The notes beneath the pieces are model-generated. The model searched no databases. It had not been told where the DNA came from and was given only the letters and a program-made list of their open reading frames with translations. From Sternotherus odoratus (lineage: Eukaryota; Chordata; Testudines; Kinosternidae), in contig JAVMKO010000001.1 of the NCBI GenBank assembly GCA_032164245.1, forward strand, positions 252,163,644 to 252,227,643: a stretch of DNA of 64,000 bases, read 5' to 3'. This document shows, piece by piece, positions 1-11,299 of this stretch. The position numbers and the translations under genes were made by a program. Positions within the stretch are counted from its first letter, which is position 1. Each line of letters opens with the position of its first letter.

Positions 1-762
1 AGTGCAGAGTCCTGGACTTAGGACGGAAGAATGCCATGCATTGCTACAGACTGGGGACCAAATGGCTAGGCAGCAGTTCTGCAGAAAAGGACCTAGGGAT
101 TACGGTGGATGAGAAGCTGGATGAGAATCAATAGTGTGCCCTTGTTGCCAAGAAGGCTAATGGCATTTTGGGCTGTATAAGTAGGGGCATTGCCAGCAGA
201 TCGAGGGACGTGATTGTTCCCCTCTATTCGACATTGGTGAGGCCTCATGTGGAGTACTATGTCCAATTTTGGGGCCCACACTACAAAAAGGATGTGGAAA
301 AATTGGAAAGCGTCCAGAGAAGGGCAACAAAAATGATTCAGGGCCTGGCGTGCATGACTTATGAGGAGAGGCTAAGAGAACTGGGATTGTTTAGTCTACA
401 GAAGAGAAGACTGAAGGGAGATTTGATAGCTGCTTTCAACTACCTGAAAGGGGGTTCTAAAAAGGTTGGATCTAGACTGTTCTCAGTGGTAGCAGATGAT
501 GAACAAGGAGTAATGTTCTCAAGTTGCAGTTGGGAAGGTTTAGATTGGATATTAGGAAAAAACATTTTCACTAGGAGGGTGGTCAAGCATTGGAATGGGT
601 TACCTAGGGAGGTGGTAGAAACACCTTCCTTAGAGGTTTTTAAGGTCAGGCTTGATAAAGCCCTGGCTGGAATGATTTAGTTGGGGATTGTTCCTGCTTT
701 GAGCAGGGGGTTGGACTAGATGACCTCCAGAGGTCCCTTCCAACCCTAATATTCTATGATTC
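1..762 (+). mobile_element. CR1 LINE, 3' portion, truncated by window start
   Basis: This is the 3' part of a CR1 non-LTR retrotransposon. The sequence runs from the reverse-transcriptase C-terminal region through a short 3' UTR to the CR1 terminus at about 709-762, where a GGTTGGACTAGATGACCTCC motif is followed by the short ATTCTATGAT-type tail. The upstream part lies outside the window. CR1 tails of this kind are typical of birds, crocodilians and turtles. Confidence 0.93.
3..680 (+). pseudogene. CR1 ORF2 reverse transcriptase, C-terminal remnant
   Basis: The frame encodes the thumb and C-terminal region of CR1 ORF2. It includes the conserved stretch [20 protein letters not shown], then an [10 protein letters not shown] segment and a [17 protein letters not shown] segment. 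An in-frame TAG at 132-134 separates the first 43 codons from the open part (168-680), so the copy is not functional as it stands. The catalytic FADD region would lie upstream of the window. In an intact element the enzyme reverse-transcribes the element's own RNA at a nicked target site. The family assignment is firm; activity is excluded by the stop. Confidence 0.9.
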
Positions 763-957
763 CTCATTCGGGGGGTTGGGAATATGGGTGCCATCATCCA
801 TGGGTCCCAAAATATTGGCAGGCTGCTAATCAAACAAATCTTGATATCATTTTTATTTAAATTTGAGGCTTCAAATTTGGGGTGTAAGGAAGGAATAAGA
901 CTTTTCTTAGAGTGCTTTTCATCTGTAAACCTCAGTGCTTTGTTTTGTAAAGGGGAG

Positions 958-1140
958 GGCAAGGGCAAGACTCACCAAGGTGATAGGCACCTAGTGACAT
1001 TTTCAAGTGCCTAAATAAATTAGGCACCTAACACCCATTAAATCCTATTGACTTTCAAGCTCCTAAGTATCTCTGACACTTCTGAAAATCCCACTAGCTG
1101 CCTATAAGCATCATTAGGTACCTAAACACCCTTCTGAATC
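958..1140. mobile_element. Small palindromic MITE-like repeat (GTGCCTAA/TTAGGCAC family)
   Basis: The stretch holds several direct and inverted copies of a motif like AAGTGCCTAAATAAATTAGG around a CATTAAATCCTATTGACTTTCA core. A second, more decayed member lies at 50828-50972. The layout is that of an old foldback element. No target duplication can be read. Confidence 0.55.
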
Positions 1141-1149
1141 TAGCCCCAT

Positions 1150-1300
1150 GTATCTTTATCTTCTTTCAGCAGGGGAAGCTCACAGAGAGAAAGGAGAAAT
1201 GACTTGCCCAAATTCATATAATAGGTCAGTGGCAGAGACAGAAATAGATCCAAGTCTCCTGGTTCCAGCTGCAGCCCCCTGGAGTACAGTGCCTCCCAAT
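1150..1300 (-). mobile_element. MIR-like SINE fragment
   Basis: The text resembles the core/3' half of a MIR-type SINE read on the minus strand: GACTTGCCCAAATTCATA, then a GTCAGTGGCAGAGAC segment, then a CCAAGTCTCCTGGTTCCAG segment. The copy is ancient and diverged. Similar pieces sit at 7490-7660 and 57355-57490. Confidence 0.6.
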
Positions 1301-1304
1301 TAGA

Positions 1305-1900
1305 CTTTGGGGTGTAGCAAACCTACCAAAGTTTATTCACTCGTATGAAAGAGGTTTGTTGAATATGTTTTAAGGAATTCCACATAGTCTTAACACAGTA
1401 TCATCTTAAAGAATAGTTCCTCTCGGCTTTGGTTGTGAGTAAACATTCCCTTTTGGGAAGTCTTGTGCATTGACTGTGTTTCTGCTCTATGTGGTTGTCT
1501 TGTTTTTTTCTCACGCTGACTTGTTGGCCAGCCTGGCTTTTTCTCTCTCTCCTTGTATGGTATTGATCACTATAGTGTCTGAACACTTCAACCTTTTTAA
1601 AAATAGAAATAACAATAACAATCTTTGTTCTTTCCATCCCAGGCTGTAGGAGAAATAGTAAGATTATTTTTATACTTGTGTATGAAGACTTTACTGAGAG
1701 TCAAATAAGATGAGATGTGGATATAGTTGTGAATGTGATTAGGTCTATAGTCAATCCTGGATCTGGAGAAAGTGAGTTCCCTACTTAACAGTGCCTGTGA
1801 AAATTCTGGCTCTCAGTCACAAGTCTGCTGACAGTTTCAGTGGAGCACAGCTGTTGTGGGAAGCCCTGAGCCTGAGGGAACAGTGATCTGCGGTAGCTAC
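1305..1900. other. Unannotated AT-rich stretch
   Basis: I see no recognisable gene or repeat. The only sizeable open frame (minus, 1401-1637) is lysine- and arginine-rich with no recognisable motif. Confidence 0.4.
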
Positions 1901-2125
1901 CAAGGATCCCATGTTGGGCTTTGAATGTCAGGACAGAGAACTTGAACTCCTCGCAACAGGGAGGTAGAGCAGACGGCAGAATAGCAGGATGATATGCTCG
2001 CAGTAATTTGTCTTACTAAGTGGACAAGCTGCTGTCTTTTGTATCAGTTGTAGATTTCTCAGGGCATATGGTTTCATTTCTAGATAGGAGTTGCAGTAAT
2101 AAAGCCTGGAGGTCACTGAGTTATA
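1900..2125 (-). pseudogene. L2-type LINE reverse-transcriptase fragment
   Basis: Minus-strand codons in 1928-2116 read RLYYCNSYLEMKPYALRNLQ and continue to an LIQKTAACPLS segment and a LYLPV segment. This is the layout of L2/CR1-group reverse transcriptases, where LDYCNSL, QNAAARLL and HWLPV motifs occur in this order about 15-20 residues apart. The fragment covers the region after the catalytic core. It is short, diverged and flanked by nothing else recognisable, so it is a fossil. Assignment to L2 rather than another CR1-group clade is an inference from the motif spelling. Confidence 0.65.
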
Positions 2126-3189
2126 GATCTCTTGGTCTGAAAATATGTTCTTTACAAAGCTGAGCTTGTTGCTAGTGTTGAAAAAAATAAAAATATTATG
2201 TTAACTATAATTGCAAATTAACTTTTTTTTACTTCTCAGTAGATGAAGGCATTGAAATATATGAATCCGCTTGCTTGTGCAGTTTGTGACACTTACATTG
2301 TGGAGGTATCTTTGAGATAAATGACATTTATCAGATACCACCTGCATTCTGCTCACTAATCCATCCATCTCAAAATACCTAATAATATTTCAGACTTTTA
2401 AGCAATTTTTATACAGTTGGCTTAAAAACTCTCCAAGCCTCAGAATTACGTGGTTTGGAGTGCAGGGCTGGTGATACTCATTCTGGACTGGTAATTTTAA
2501 GAGTCTATTGTACCCACCCTACACGTACTCAGATCATCTATCATTGAAAGATTATTTTATGTATGTTTAGATGAGGTATGATTTGAAGATGTCAAGAGGT
2601 GCCCTATGCCTGTAGTAATGAAATAGTAGTACCCAAAATGTGTCACTATTTGCATAGTTCTAAAACACTGCAGTATGACTGATTTCAGTCTTTGTTGTTT
2701 AGTTAATTTCAATACTTTAATGTGTTGTTTGTTGGTGAAAACTATCCTATTACAATGTGTTAAGATTTTTTTATTGGTTTTGCATGGACAAGCTTTTTTA
2801 GAAATGAAGCTGTTTAGCATATAATCTAAATGGCAAATATCAATATTTTGCAGGATACTAACATTAAATATTTTCAAATAATATATTCTTAATTGTCAAA
2901 GTATATCACAAGCGATTATTATAGTTTTCTATATTTTTCAGTTTAAATTTGCTGACCAGGCCCATTCCTCACTGAAGGTTGGGGACTAGTAGAGGTAGAT
3001 CGTGTGCCCATAGTTTGTATAGTGCATAGACATAAATGTATATATAAATTCCTAATATAATGTAGAATGTTTTAATTTGCAATTGTCTATTCATGCAGTA
3101 CAAGCCTTTGAAGTATTATAGAAATTAGCTTTTTAATTTAGTGATACTTACACATAGATCAGTACAAAAATGTTAGTTCTGATGCAAAC
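2126..3189. other. AT-rich stretch without recognisable genes
   Basis: The long minus open frame at 2557-2877 is AT-rich and shows no motif. A strong polypyrimidine-AG at 2941 precedes a 12-codon open run, too short to interpret. Confidence 0.4.
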
Positions 3190-5260
3190 ATAGATCTAAT
3201 TTATGTCTTGTGTAGCACAGGTCTGCGTACTTGAACAGAATGAAAATGGTGGTGGTAATGCTAATAATATACTTTGGGAATTTTACCTCTGCAGAGAAGT
3301 TACAGTATATGGAAGACTTCAAGGATACAAGCCCCCTTAAAGCTTACTTGAAAGAACAGGACTTGACACAAACTTTGAAAAATGTGCTGTTTGTCAAGAA
3401 AATCAGAAGAATGCAAATCTACCAAAAGCCACCAGTACTGAACAGAATTTGGAGATGCTGGCAGCAGAAGCCAGGAGAGATTAATTGTATGGATGACTAC
3501 TGGCTGAGTTTTTTAGGTTAGATCATGTGCCACCAGTTATCATAGGAGCTGCTTTCAGAAAATTCACAAGCTGGCTGAATTTGGTACACATCAGAGTTGA
3601 ATTGAACCCAGGAAAGAAAACATACTAAATCTGATCAGATAGCGTTGTGTTCACCTGGTTCTATAACCACCAGAGCAACTATATCCTTTGGCAGTTGGAT
3701 CTGTTGCATTGTTTGCTTGAGAATAACACACAAGAAAAACAAGAAACATCCTAAAAGAGAAACATTTGAGAGAGCAACCTATCTAAGGGAGACAGCACTT
3801 CAAAGAGGAGATGACATTCTGTGAAGAATATCTGTTGACTACTTGATTGCAGTTTTTCACTCAATATGCCATTCTTTCTACTTGAATAAAACTAATCTTA
3901 ATGCAAAACCATCTGGTTACACTGCAGCAATAGTCACTTTATGACCTTGCATTTTATCAGCTGATTGGAGAGAGAGAGAGAGAGAGACCATGATCTTATC
4001 TATAACAAGAAAGCTCTTCTCTAGTCCAAGCTGTTAAAAAGATATAAAGCCCATCTTCCCTCAGATGTAGAAACTGAAAGCTGCTCCAGTAGCAAATTAC
4101 AGGCAAGATTAGAAAAATACTATGGTTCTACAATTCCATTCCATCCACGGTCAGGTGATAGTAATTTGCAGAGGTCAGCTATTTTTGTGCCCCCGTTTGT
4201 GCAGGAGTTTTTCTTTTGTTGTTAGAGGCATATAATTCAGCCACAATGAATATCATACTTCAGAAGACAGTCGTATAAGGTGCTTAACAATTGTGGAGTG
4301 CATACTATTGAACAGTTCGGAAATCATGACACCACTTGCACATAAGGCTGGCTGCATAGTTAGACCATGAGTTTGGGTCTCACGATTTATTGATAAACAC
4401 CTTCATGGATTCTACATAAATTACAATGAGTTGAGGTGGTTCATTACTGGTGCTGCAAAAACTAAAATAGAAAGACTCCAGGGATGTATGTTCATTCTAA
4501 ATTGTACCACTTCATCCTAGTGGAAATCTCATCCATGAAGGAGATAGCATAGACATCAACATAGAGATCTTCCATTCAGTGTCTAGAGAAGTATTTTAGG
4601 AACAGTCTGCAGATAGTCCAGCATCACAAGAAATATTGCTGGAGTGCGGGAAAGAAGTCACTTATTTTTGAGGGGCAATCAGAGTCTTTTATGCAGTGTT
4701 CAGCATTTGAAAAACCTAGAACACATCCAGATTGGAGTTGCTGTTTTAAAAAAACACTAGAAAACAAAAATCTTTATTGCTTACAAATGGACCCTGCAGC
4801 AAGGAAGTTGGTAGCAGTACTGTATGATGAGAGAGGGAAGAAAAAGGAGGCCCACGGAGACTTTAATTGCTTGCACCTCAATCTAGCCGTCAAAAAGGAC
4901 AAGTCACTGGCCAAACTCCCACCATGTGAGGACAGTTTTGAAGAACATGTCAAAATAGTAGCTTGATAAAGGTTTGGATGTCTTCAGGCATAGGCAAACC
5001 AGGTCACCATTGCCACGTGGATGAAAAATGTGGATGATGAACTTCTTCCTGTATTGTTCAAGGGCACAATGGCATCTGAGCTTCCACAATACCTTATTTG
5101 TAACTGTGCCAGTCGGGGTCACTGCACAGTCAACTGTCTGTAGTCAGAATAATCTTGCCCGTACAGAACTGTGTACGTACTCAGGCAATGAAGACTGTGG
5201 TAACCCTCACATTCTTGACAGAGATCATAATGATGAACAAGATGACGATGTTCACTAGAA
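3190..5260 (+). pseudogene. Decayed multi-frame protein remnant of unknown family, possibly a transposon ORF
   Basis: I do not recognise this gene with certainty. Pieces of protein-like sequence run in the same direction through about 2 kb, broken by stops and frameshifts. Near 3360-3480 a piece contains a CAVCQ motif followed by a QNLEMLAAEARRD segment. Near 3505-3630 a piece reads VPPVIIGAAFRKFTSWLNLV. Near 4030-4165 a piece contains KLLKRYKAHLPSDVETE, then KLQARLEKYYGS. The open frame 4691-4966 ends near KLPPCEDSFEEHVK. Around 5040-5130 a cysteine-rich stretch reads ICNCASRGHCTVNC, and a shifted frame continues to ELCTYSGNEDCGNPH and an acidic tail ending at 5258. An N-terminal CxxC, a long middle and a Cys-rich C terminus recall large uncharacterised ORFs repeated in turtle, fish and cnidarian genomes. 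That comparison is from memory and unverified. No terminal repeats were identified. Confidence 0.45.
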
Positions 5261-5463
5261 ATGTTATCAGCGCTATTACATTTCAATTATGCCTGTACAT
5301 ACGTATGAATTGATTTCGTTTTCCTTTTCTATTATGATGCATTGAGGTCACAAAGAAATCCAATTTTGCTTTGAAATAATTGGAATGATTAAACTAACAA
5401 ATGAATGCACATATTTCAGAGTGGTCATTTTAATATATTGAAGGTGCCATTGTTTCCCTCTGT

Positions 5464-5605
5464 TAAGAACATCAGAACAGCCGTACCAGGTCGGTCCAAA
5501 GGTTCATCTAGCCCAGTATCCTGTCTTCCAACAGTGCCCAATGTCAGGTGTCCCAGAGGGAATGAACAGAACAGGTAATCCTCAGGTATTCTATGGTAAT
5601 GGCAC
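5464..5605. mobile_element. LINE 3'-end fragment (CR1/L3-like)
   Basis: The block contains GAACATCAGAACAGCCGTAC, then a TCATCTAGCCCAGTATCCTG segment, then GTGTCCCAGAGGGAATGAAC. This is a repeat family common in turtles and other sauropsids that I take to be a LINE 3' terminus. Subfamily and strand are uncertain. A diverged relative may lie at 26430-26530. Confidence 0.5.
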
Positions 5606-6031
5606 CATTTGACAGCTCCAATTCAAATCTCATCTTAAAGTAGACACAAAAATATTTTTATGATGTGTGTGTCGAGAAGGTACATTACGTCAACCAGGTT
5701 GGTGGTATCTGATTCATGCCGCTTATTTCCCAAACCTTAAATAAGATTACTCTGGTATTCGAAAGGATTCCTTCAAGTTTAACACAAATAATCCTTCTTT
5801 CTTACAAGTTCATTCTTTTTTGTCATGTGCGCTGGTTCCTCATGTTAATATCCAAACTCAGTTAAAAACTTAGTTCACATAGGCCTAATATGGGCTATAC
5901 TCCTAGAAGAAGCCACTAGAAACATGTCTGCCTGATATGGATTCTCTGTTTACAATAAAATGTTGAGACTCTGTGGCCAGTTTTGAGTCCATTTAGAGTT
6001 TATTAAGTTGTTGTATTGTTCTAGTTTCTTA
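5606..6031. other. Unannotated stretch
   Basis: AT-rich sequence with no ORF, repeat or RNA signature that I can name. Confidence 0.35.
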
Positions 6032-6319
6032 GGACTGATCTCCACTACGGGGGGGCGATCGACTGCAGATACGCAACTTCAGCTATGTCAATCACGTAGC
6101 TGAAGTTTGCGTATCTGCAGCTGACTTACCTCATGGCAGTGGCAGTCGGCGGCGCGCTCCCCCGTCGACTCCAGCTTGCACCTCCCGGCAAGCTGGAGTT
6201 CCGCAGTTGATGGGGGCACTGCGAGCGATCGATTTCTTGCGTCTTTATAAGACGCGAGAAATCGATCGCCAGAAAATCGATCGCTACCCGCCGATTCGGC
6301 GGGTAGTGAAGACATACCC
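6032..6319. mobile_element. Foldback MITE, family 1, copy 1 (Harbinger-like 3-bp duplication)
   Basis: The ends are inverted repeats: GGACTGATCTCCACTAC at the left and the reverse complement of GGGTATGTCTTCACTAC at the right. TTA lies immediately outside both ends (6029-6031, 6320-6322), which fits a 3-bp PIF/Harbinger-style duplication but is short enough to be chance. Inside are strong stems: GCAACTTCAGCTA near 6074 pairs with TAGCTGAAGTTTGC, and GAGCGATCGATTTC pairs with a copy near 6252. No coding capacity. A truncated relative is at 9250-9458. Confidence 0.7.
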
Positions 6320-6366
6320 TTAGGTATGTGTTCTCAAAACATACCCTTAGGTATGTGTTCTCAAAA
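6311..6366. repeat. Tandem duplication of a 28-bp unit containing a palindrome
   Basis: The unit ACATACCCTTAGGTATGTG followed by TTCTCAAAA occurs twice in a row. Each unit holds the palindrome ACATACC/GGTATGT around CTTA. It overlaps the right end of the MITE and probably arose by duplication across that end. Confidence 0.75.
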
Positions 6367-7489
6367 GTGTTCTACATTGCAAAAACAGTTGTGCTAGCTA
6401 ACTCAGGTTCAAATATCAGTGACGATAGAGCAACTTTTAAAAATGTTGTTGTGTAGGTGGAGTTAAGGCCTATACAGGATTCTGGGATTGAACTCCCGCT
6501 ATAATCCTGAGGAAAAAGATGAGTTGTGGCCATGTGTTTGATGCCTTTAAGGCAAATAGGTTTATAATTTTGGTTATCCCATTTACTTTTTTCACTATTG
6601 GCACAATCATCACTTTCACCAGACTTACTAAAAATGAGCATGAGCAGTCCAGACAGCTCCTTAGCCACCTCTTCTAAAACTCTTGGTTATAAATTTCCAG
6701 ACCTGTTGATTTGAGAAATTGAGTTAATATTGTGTTAGATTAATAAAGCTCTGATTTAAACTGATGTTAAAATTAGTGAATATGAACTTAAGGCAGCCAC
6801 TCTATTCTTAATGTACAATGAGCAGCTCATGGTGTCCACCACAAGGTGGTCCAGAGACATCTACATGGAACACATCACGGGACGCTGTATTGGACTGAGT
6901 AATGGAGAACGTTGGTCAGGGAAATAACCCTCTACCTTCCTTCCCCAACGAACTAAGGGTCACACACCACCCATGTACTTATTCACTACACCAATATTAA
7001 CTTGGACTCTAAATACATTCTATGGGTGGCATACCCGAGACCATTTATCTACTGATGTTTTAAAAACTCCTGCACCCCAATCTGGGTCTGTGCTGGTTAT
7101 ATACCATGTGTATATCTTATGAACCTTGTAACCAACGCTTGTAATGCCTCAAAACCCAAGCCCGACTCCAGATGTACAGTACCTTCCTTCTTAACTTGTG
7201 TAAATTTGATTTTAAACATTAACGTTAATAAAATGTTATGTCTTGGTATTGCAAATTTTACTGGTATGTAACAGCACATACACATGAGACTCTCAAAAAT
7301 TCCTAGTCTAAGTTGTATGATTTAAATGCGGAGAGAAGACTTACCTTTGAATTTCTTGCCTTTTTTGCTCCAAGTCAAAACCTTCGCCATAACTATTTTA
7401 TATTAACCTATTTTACAAAGCTAATCCTTACCTTTAGTAGATAACAGACGTTATTCTGTACCTAGTAATAATACTAATATCTTGCAAAT
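6367..7489. other. AT-rich stretch, nothing recognised
   Basis: Open frames here (for example minus 6372-6668) have no motif and no codon pattern that suggests selection. Confidence 0.35.
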
Positions 7490-7660
7490 ATGGCATCTTT
7501 CAGCTGAAGATTTCTGTTTTACAAAGATACAAAGTATTACTGTTCCTGTTTTCATAGGTAAGAAATGGAGGCACAAAGAGGTTGAGTAACTTGATCTAGA
7601 TCCCTGAGTGAATAAATGACAAAAGTTGAGAACAGAACCCACCTCTGACTCCCAGTTTTC
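7490..7660 (-). mobile_element. MIR/L2-like SINE fragment
   Basis: The segment AATGGAGGCACAAAGAGGTT followed by GAGTAACTTGATCTAGATCC and CCACCTCTGACTCCCAG matches the general form of MIR-type elements read on the minus strand (GGCACAGAGAGGTTAAGTGACTTG in related copies). Ancient and diverged. Confidence 0.6.
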
Positions 7661-8625
7661 TATTTTAACAATTAGATTAAAACATTGTCTTCAAACATCT
7701 GTAAGAATGGGTGGAGTGGTATTTTATCTAAAGTGCGTGGGGTTTTTTTTTTTTTTGAATGTGTGGTGCTTAATAAGGATAACATCTCTGAAGATTTCAC
7801 TGCTGTTTTAGGGCATGGGTGCCACTCTATGTAAATATTTTTACACTCATGCTGTGCAGAGACAAACACATGGAACACTGGAAACAGCTGGAAAATGTCA
7901 TTAAAATGCAGAGAGAATATGAAGGTAGGATTCAGAAATGTGTAGTCTGTGAAAGGGTCATTGTCTAGATTGGTGACCGATTAAAAATCAGATATTATCT
8001 AAATGAGAATGTGGACTTTAAAGAAGCGGTATTTTGGCAAAAAGTGTTCTATACCTTCTCTTTCTTTTCAGCTCTTTGTACATTTAGCTTCCTAGTGAAA
8101 AGGTTATTTTTGGCTTGGTGCCCAAGAACTAAAACTAGCTCCTGGAATCCTTTAGCTCTGTCTGATGTTGAGCAGCTCTGGGTGGTAGTAAAATAACTGC
8201 AGTAATTGGCAGTCACACTACTAAAATGCTTCAGTCAATTCTAATGTTAACTTGTGAGAGAGCACCGGATGACATTGCCTGCATTCAGCTTATCAAAAAT
8301 ATGTAACCCATATTTATCTAGGAAGCATTGGAAACCTGAATAATACAAAGTGGTTCCTTCATATAACTATTAATGCCATTTGTTGGAGAAGGGGAGAAGG
8401 AACCAGTTTAAACTTGTCTTCCGTGTAGATGTTAAAAATGAGAAGTGATGCACAAATTTACTGTGAGAATTTTAAAAACATTCCCCATGTCTTTGAGATC
8501 ATGCACACTGAATATTAAACAAGCCTGTGAAGTTCCTAGTGCTGTTGCTGAGAACAGGGCGTTGTTTTTTTTTTTGTTTTTTTTGTTTTTCTTGTGACAG
8601 TGGATTAAAAAATTAGGAACTGATA
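7661..8625. other. Stretch with two candidate splice-bounded segments and no named repeat
   Basis: It holds a run of about 15 T at 7743-7757 and the candidate exon pair described separately. Otherwise no repeat or ORF that I recognise. Confidence 0.35.
7860..8102 (+). other. Candidate pair of host-gene exons (7860-7924 and 8072-8102), unproven
   Basis: A possible acceptor (ctcatgctgtgcag) precedes 7860, and a good donor (GAAG|gtagga) follows 7924. The enclosed 65 nt are open in a frame starting at 7861 that reads DKHMEHWKQLENVIKMQREY, a helix-like charged sequence. A 147-nt GT-AG gap ends at a very strong acceptor (ttctctttcttttcag, ending 8071). The next segment keeps the same phase and is open to a weak donor after 8102 and beyond it to 8193. 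Short open frames arise easily by chance, and I do not recognise the protein. The splice signals and phase match are the only support. Confidence 0.22.
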
Positions 8626-9001
8626 CAGTAAAACCTTAGAGTTATGAACTGACAGGTCACCACGCACCTCATTTGGAATCAGAAGTACACAATCAAGCAG
8701 CAGAGACTTAACAAAAAAAGCAAGCACTGTACAGCACAGTACCGTGTATAAAACAAATTAATAAAGTTTTTTAAAAAAAGATTTGACAAAGTAAGGAAAC
8801 TGTTTCTGTGCTTGTTTCATTTACATGAGGATGGTTTAAAAGCAGCATTTTTCTTCTGCGTAGTTACCTTCAAAGTTGTATTAAGTCAGTGTTCAGTTGT
8901 GAACTTTTTCAAACAACTGTAACATTTTGTTCAGAGTTAATCTTTTCAGAGTCATGAACAATCTCCATTCCTAAGGTGTTCGTATCTCTGAGGTTCTACT
9001 G
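8626..9001. mobile_element. Tigger-type (TcMar) non-autonomous element
   Basis: Terminal inverted repeats read CAGTAAAACCTTAGAGTTAT at the left and, on the other strand at the right, CAGTAGAACCTCAGAGATAC. TA precedes the left end (8624-8625); the right flank is TC, so one TA has mutated. The ends match the pogo/Tigger pattern. The interior has no transposase frame. Confidence 0.72.
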
Positions 9002-9005
9002 TCTA

Positions 9006-9180
9006 TCCTAGATTCCAAGGCCAGAGGTAGTCATCTGGTCTGACTGATCATCTCATCAAATCTCCTGTATCATACAGGCCACAGAATTTCCCCAAAATAA
9101 TTTCTAGAGCTGAACTTTTAGAAAAACATCCAATCTTAATTTAAAAAATTGCTAGTGATGAAGAATCTACCATGACTCTT
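9006..9180 (-). mobile_element. CR1 3'-end fragment
   Basis: Minus-strand CR1 3' UTR remnant. On the plus strand it reads GGCCAGAGGTAGTCATCTGG, then TCTGACTGATCATCTCATCA and CAGGCCACAGAATTTCCCC, as in other CR1 termini in this window (29690, 53815). Confidence 0.7.
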
Positions 9181-9249
9181 AGTAAATTGTTCCTGCGCCA
9201 GTATTTATTTTATATACAGTATTACTGTTGTGTGCCTTTGTGATTATGG

Positions 9250-9458
9250 AATTGGAGAAGGTCGACTCACTTGGTGTCCTCATGGTGGCAGTCAACTTGC
9301 TCGTTGACTCTGCTTGCATGTCTTGGCGAGCTGGAGTTCCGGAGTTGACGGGGAGTGCCTTTGGGGATTGATTTATCGGGTCTTGACGAGACAGGATAAA
9401 TTGATCCCAGATAGATCGATCACTACCTGCCAATCCGGCAAGTACTGAAAACATACCC
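9250..9458. mobile_element. Foldback MITE, family 1, copy 2 (left end missing)
   Basis: It aligns by eye with the right two thirds of the element at 6032-6319: shared AGCTGGAGTTCCG, GATCGATCACTACC and CCAATCCGGCAAGTA blocks, ending in ACATACCC. The left terminal repeat is absent. Confidence 0.68.
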
Positions 9459-9891
9459 TAAGAGTTACTGCTCGTGAGGGAACTCTTAGTTCATACCAGC
9501 AGTCTCTATATAGGCCAGTTAGTGCATGGTATGTTGATACACTTTAGAATTCATGCTTTTCTAGTGTGCATTGCTGTGCTGTGTAGACAAGTCCTAAAAA
9601 TAAGGAAGACTTTACTTACTGAAGCTTTGAAGTATGAATTACTACATGGGATAGTAAAACCAGGGCTAAAGGGCTTTTAAAAAAAATTTCCATTTGTGAC
9701 TTTCAGAATATCTAATTTGGAACATCTGTAAAGAATAATTTTATGTTGATGGTTGGGATTCACACATTTAAGAAACTCCAGCTAGCAGATGGGATCAGTT
9801 GTAGGGTTTAGTAAATGAAATAGGCATGGAGTATCCTGACTAAACGATGATCATTATTACTCAAACAGGAAGAGCCCCAAAGACCCTTAAA

Positions 9892-9924
<33 letters not shown>

Positions 9925-11295
9925 ATTCCATGTGTCCTAAACACCTTCTAGAAATCAGTTATTTAGTGACCTTGTTCCTGATGTACTTTTTAACACTGTA
10001 CTATGGAAATACAGCTGAAATAGGGATTGTTTACCAACTGGAAATCTGAAATGGCCACAAAACAGTGGACTCTAAGAACACAGATGATACAATGTCCGTC
10101 TTGATACTGGAAAAGTAGCTGCACTTCTTATAAGGTACTTCTTGCATTTCTCAAAAGTGTCTTCGGGAAAGTGAATCTAGAACAAGTTTCCATGAGATGT
10201 GTAAATCAAGCTTTTTGGAGAGGTTTGGCATTAATACTTATTCCCTGTGTTTCTAGCTGAACTCCTTTACTGAGGCTCATCAAAATATTTGACAGATACC
10301 CTAAATTTGGCTTTCTGTCTTAAAACACAATCCTGGTTTGCTTTTTTTGGTGGCTCAACAAACTTTTAGCCAAGCTTTTGGATAGTATGTACTAAAGAAT
10401 TAGCGGACAAAGTTGCTTACGTTTTTTGTTTTTAACCACTAGCCAAAACAATTTTCTGGTGTAAGGTTGCTGAATGCATTTTAAAATTACCTTCTTTGCT
10501 GTATAATAGTCTCAGTTGTGTAGCCAGGACTTGGCTGTCTTGCTACCAAGGTCATTTGTGTGGATAAAAATTAATATGTTAACATTTTGAAGAGTTGTAG
10601 GTCTGTGTTTTTGCCATGAAGGAGATTTTTTTTTTTGTAATCTCTTGCTGAATCACAGTAAATAAAATGTCTACATGTTTTCATTGTAGAGAAACAGTTG
10701 CAATTTATTCATATTCCTCTGGCTGATAATTGAACCAGGGTGGAAAAGATTAAGTATTTTGGCACCCAGCCTTAATTGGAGTTTCTGGAGTGCAATGACG
10801 TGCCGCGCGCCTGAGGAGGTGTTGAGAGAGAATGAGAAGGCTTGTTCCACTAAGATCTAAAAATTCTCTTATCTGCTGTATTGTATACATGACCTAGGGC
10901 CTGCTCTTTCCATTAAGGATAAATTGTTAATTTTTTGTTGCCTGAAATATAAATGGTTCCATTGAGGCTAAGCCAGTTTGTGCATATAAACAGTTCTTAA
11001 AACATAACAATGTATTATAGAAGTCAGCAACTAAGTAATGCGATTTCCCTTACATTCCCACGGAAGAGATGGGAACACAGCTATGCTCTGCCTTGCTCCT
11101 TGTTTGGTATTAGAGTCATGGTAAACTATCAGTGTTACAAAAAATATTCTTACTCACTTTATTTACAGAAACTGATTTCTCTTGGAGAGACTGATTTACT
11201 GAATATCCTTCAGATGTTAGCCCTTTTGTTGTTCTGTGTAAGATGTTATCTTTGCTCATTTAATACAGTTTTTGTTCTTATGATATTGGAATAGA
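9459..11295. other. AT-rich stretch with one microsatellite
   Basis: No gene or named repeat found apart from the (AC)n at 9893. A tiny CpG cluster (gtgccgcgcgcctgag, about 10800-10815) stands out against the AT-rich background but has no visible context. Confidence 0.35.
9893..9923. repeat. (AC)n microsatellite
   Basis: About 15 uninterrupted AC dinucleotides. Confidence 0.97.
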
Positions 11296-11299
11296 TTAT

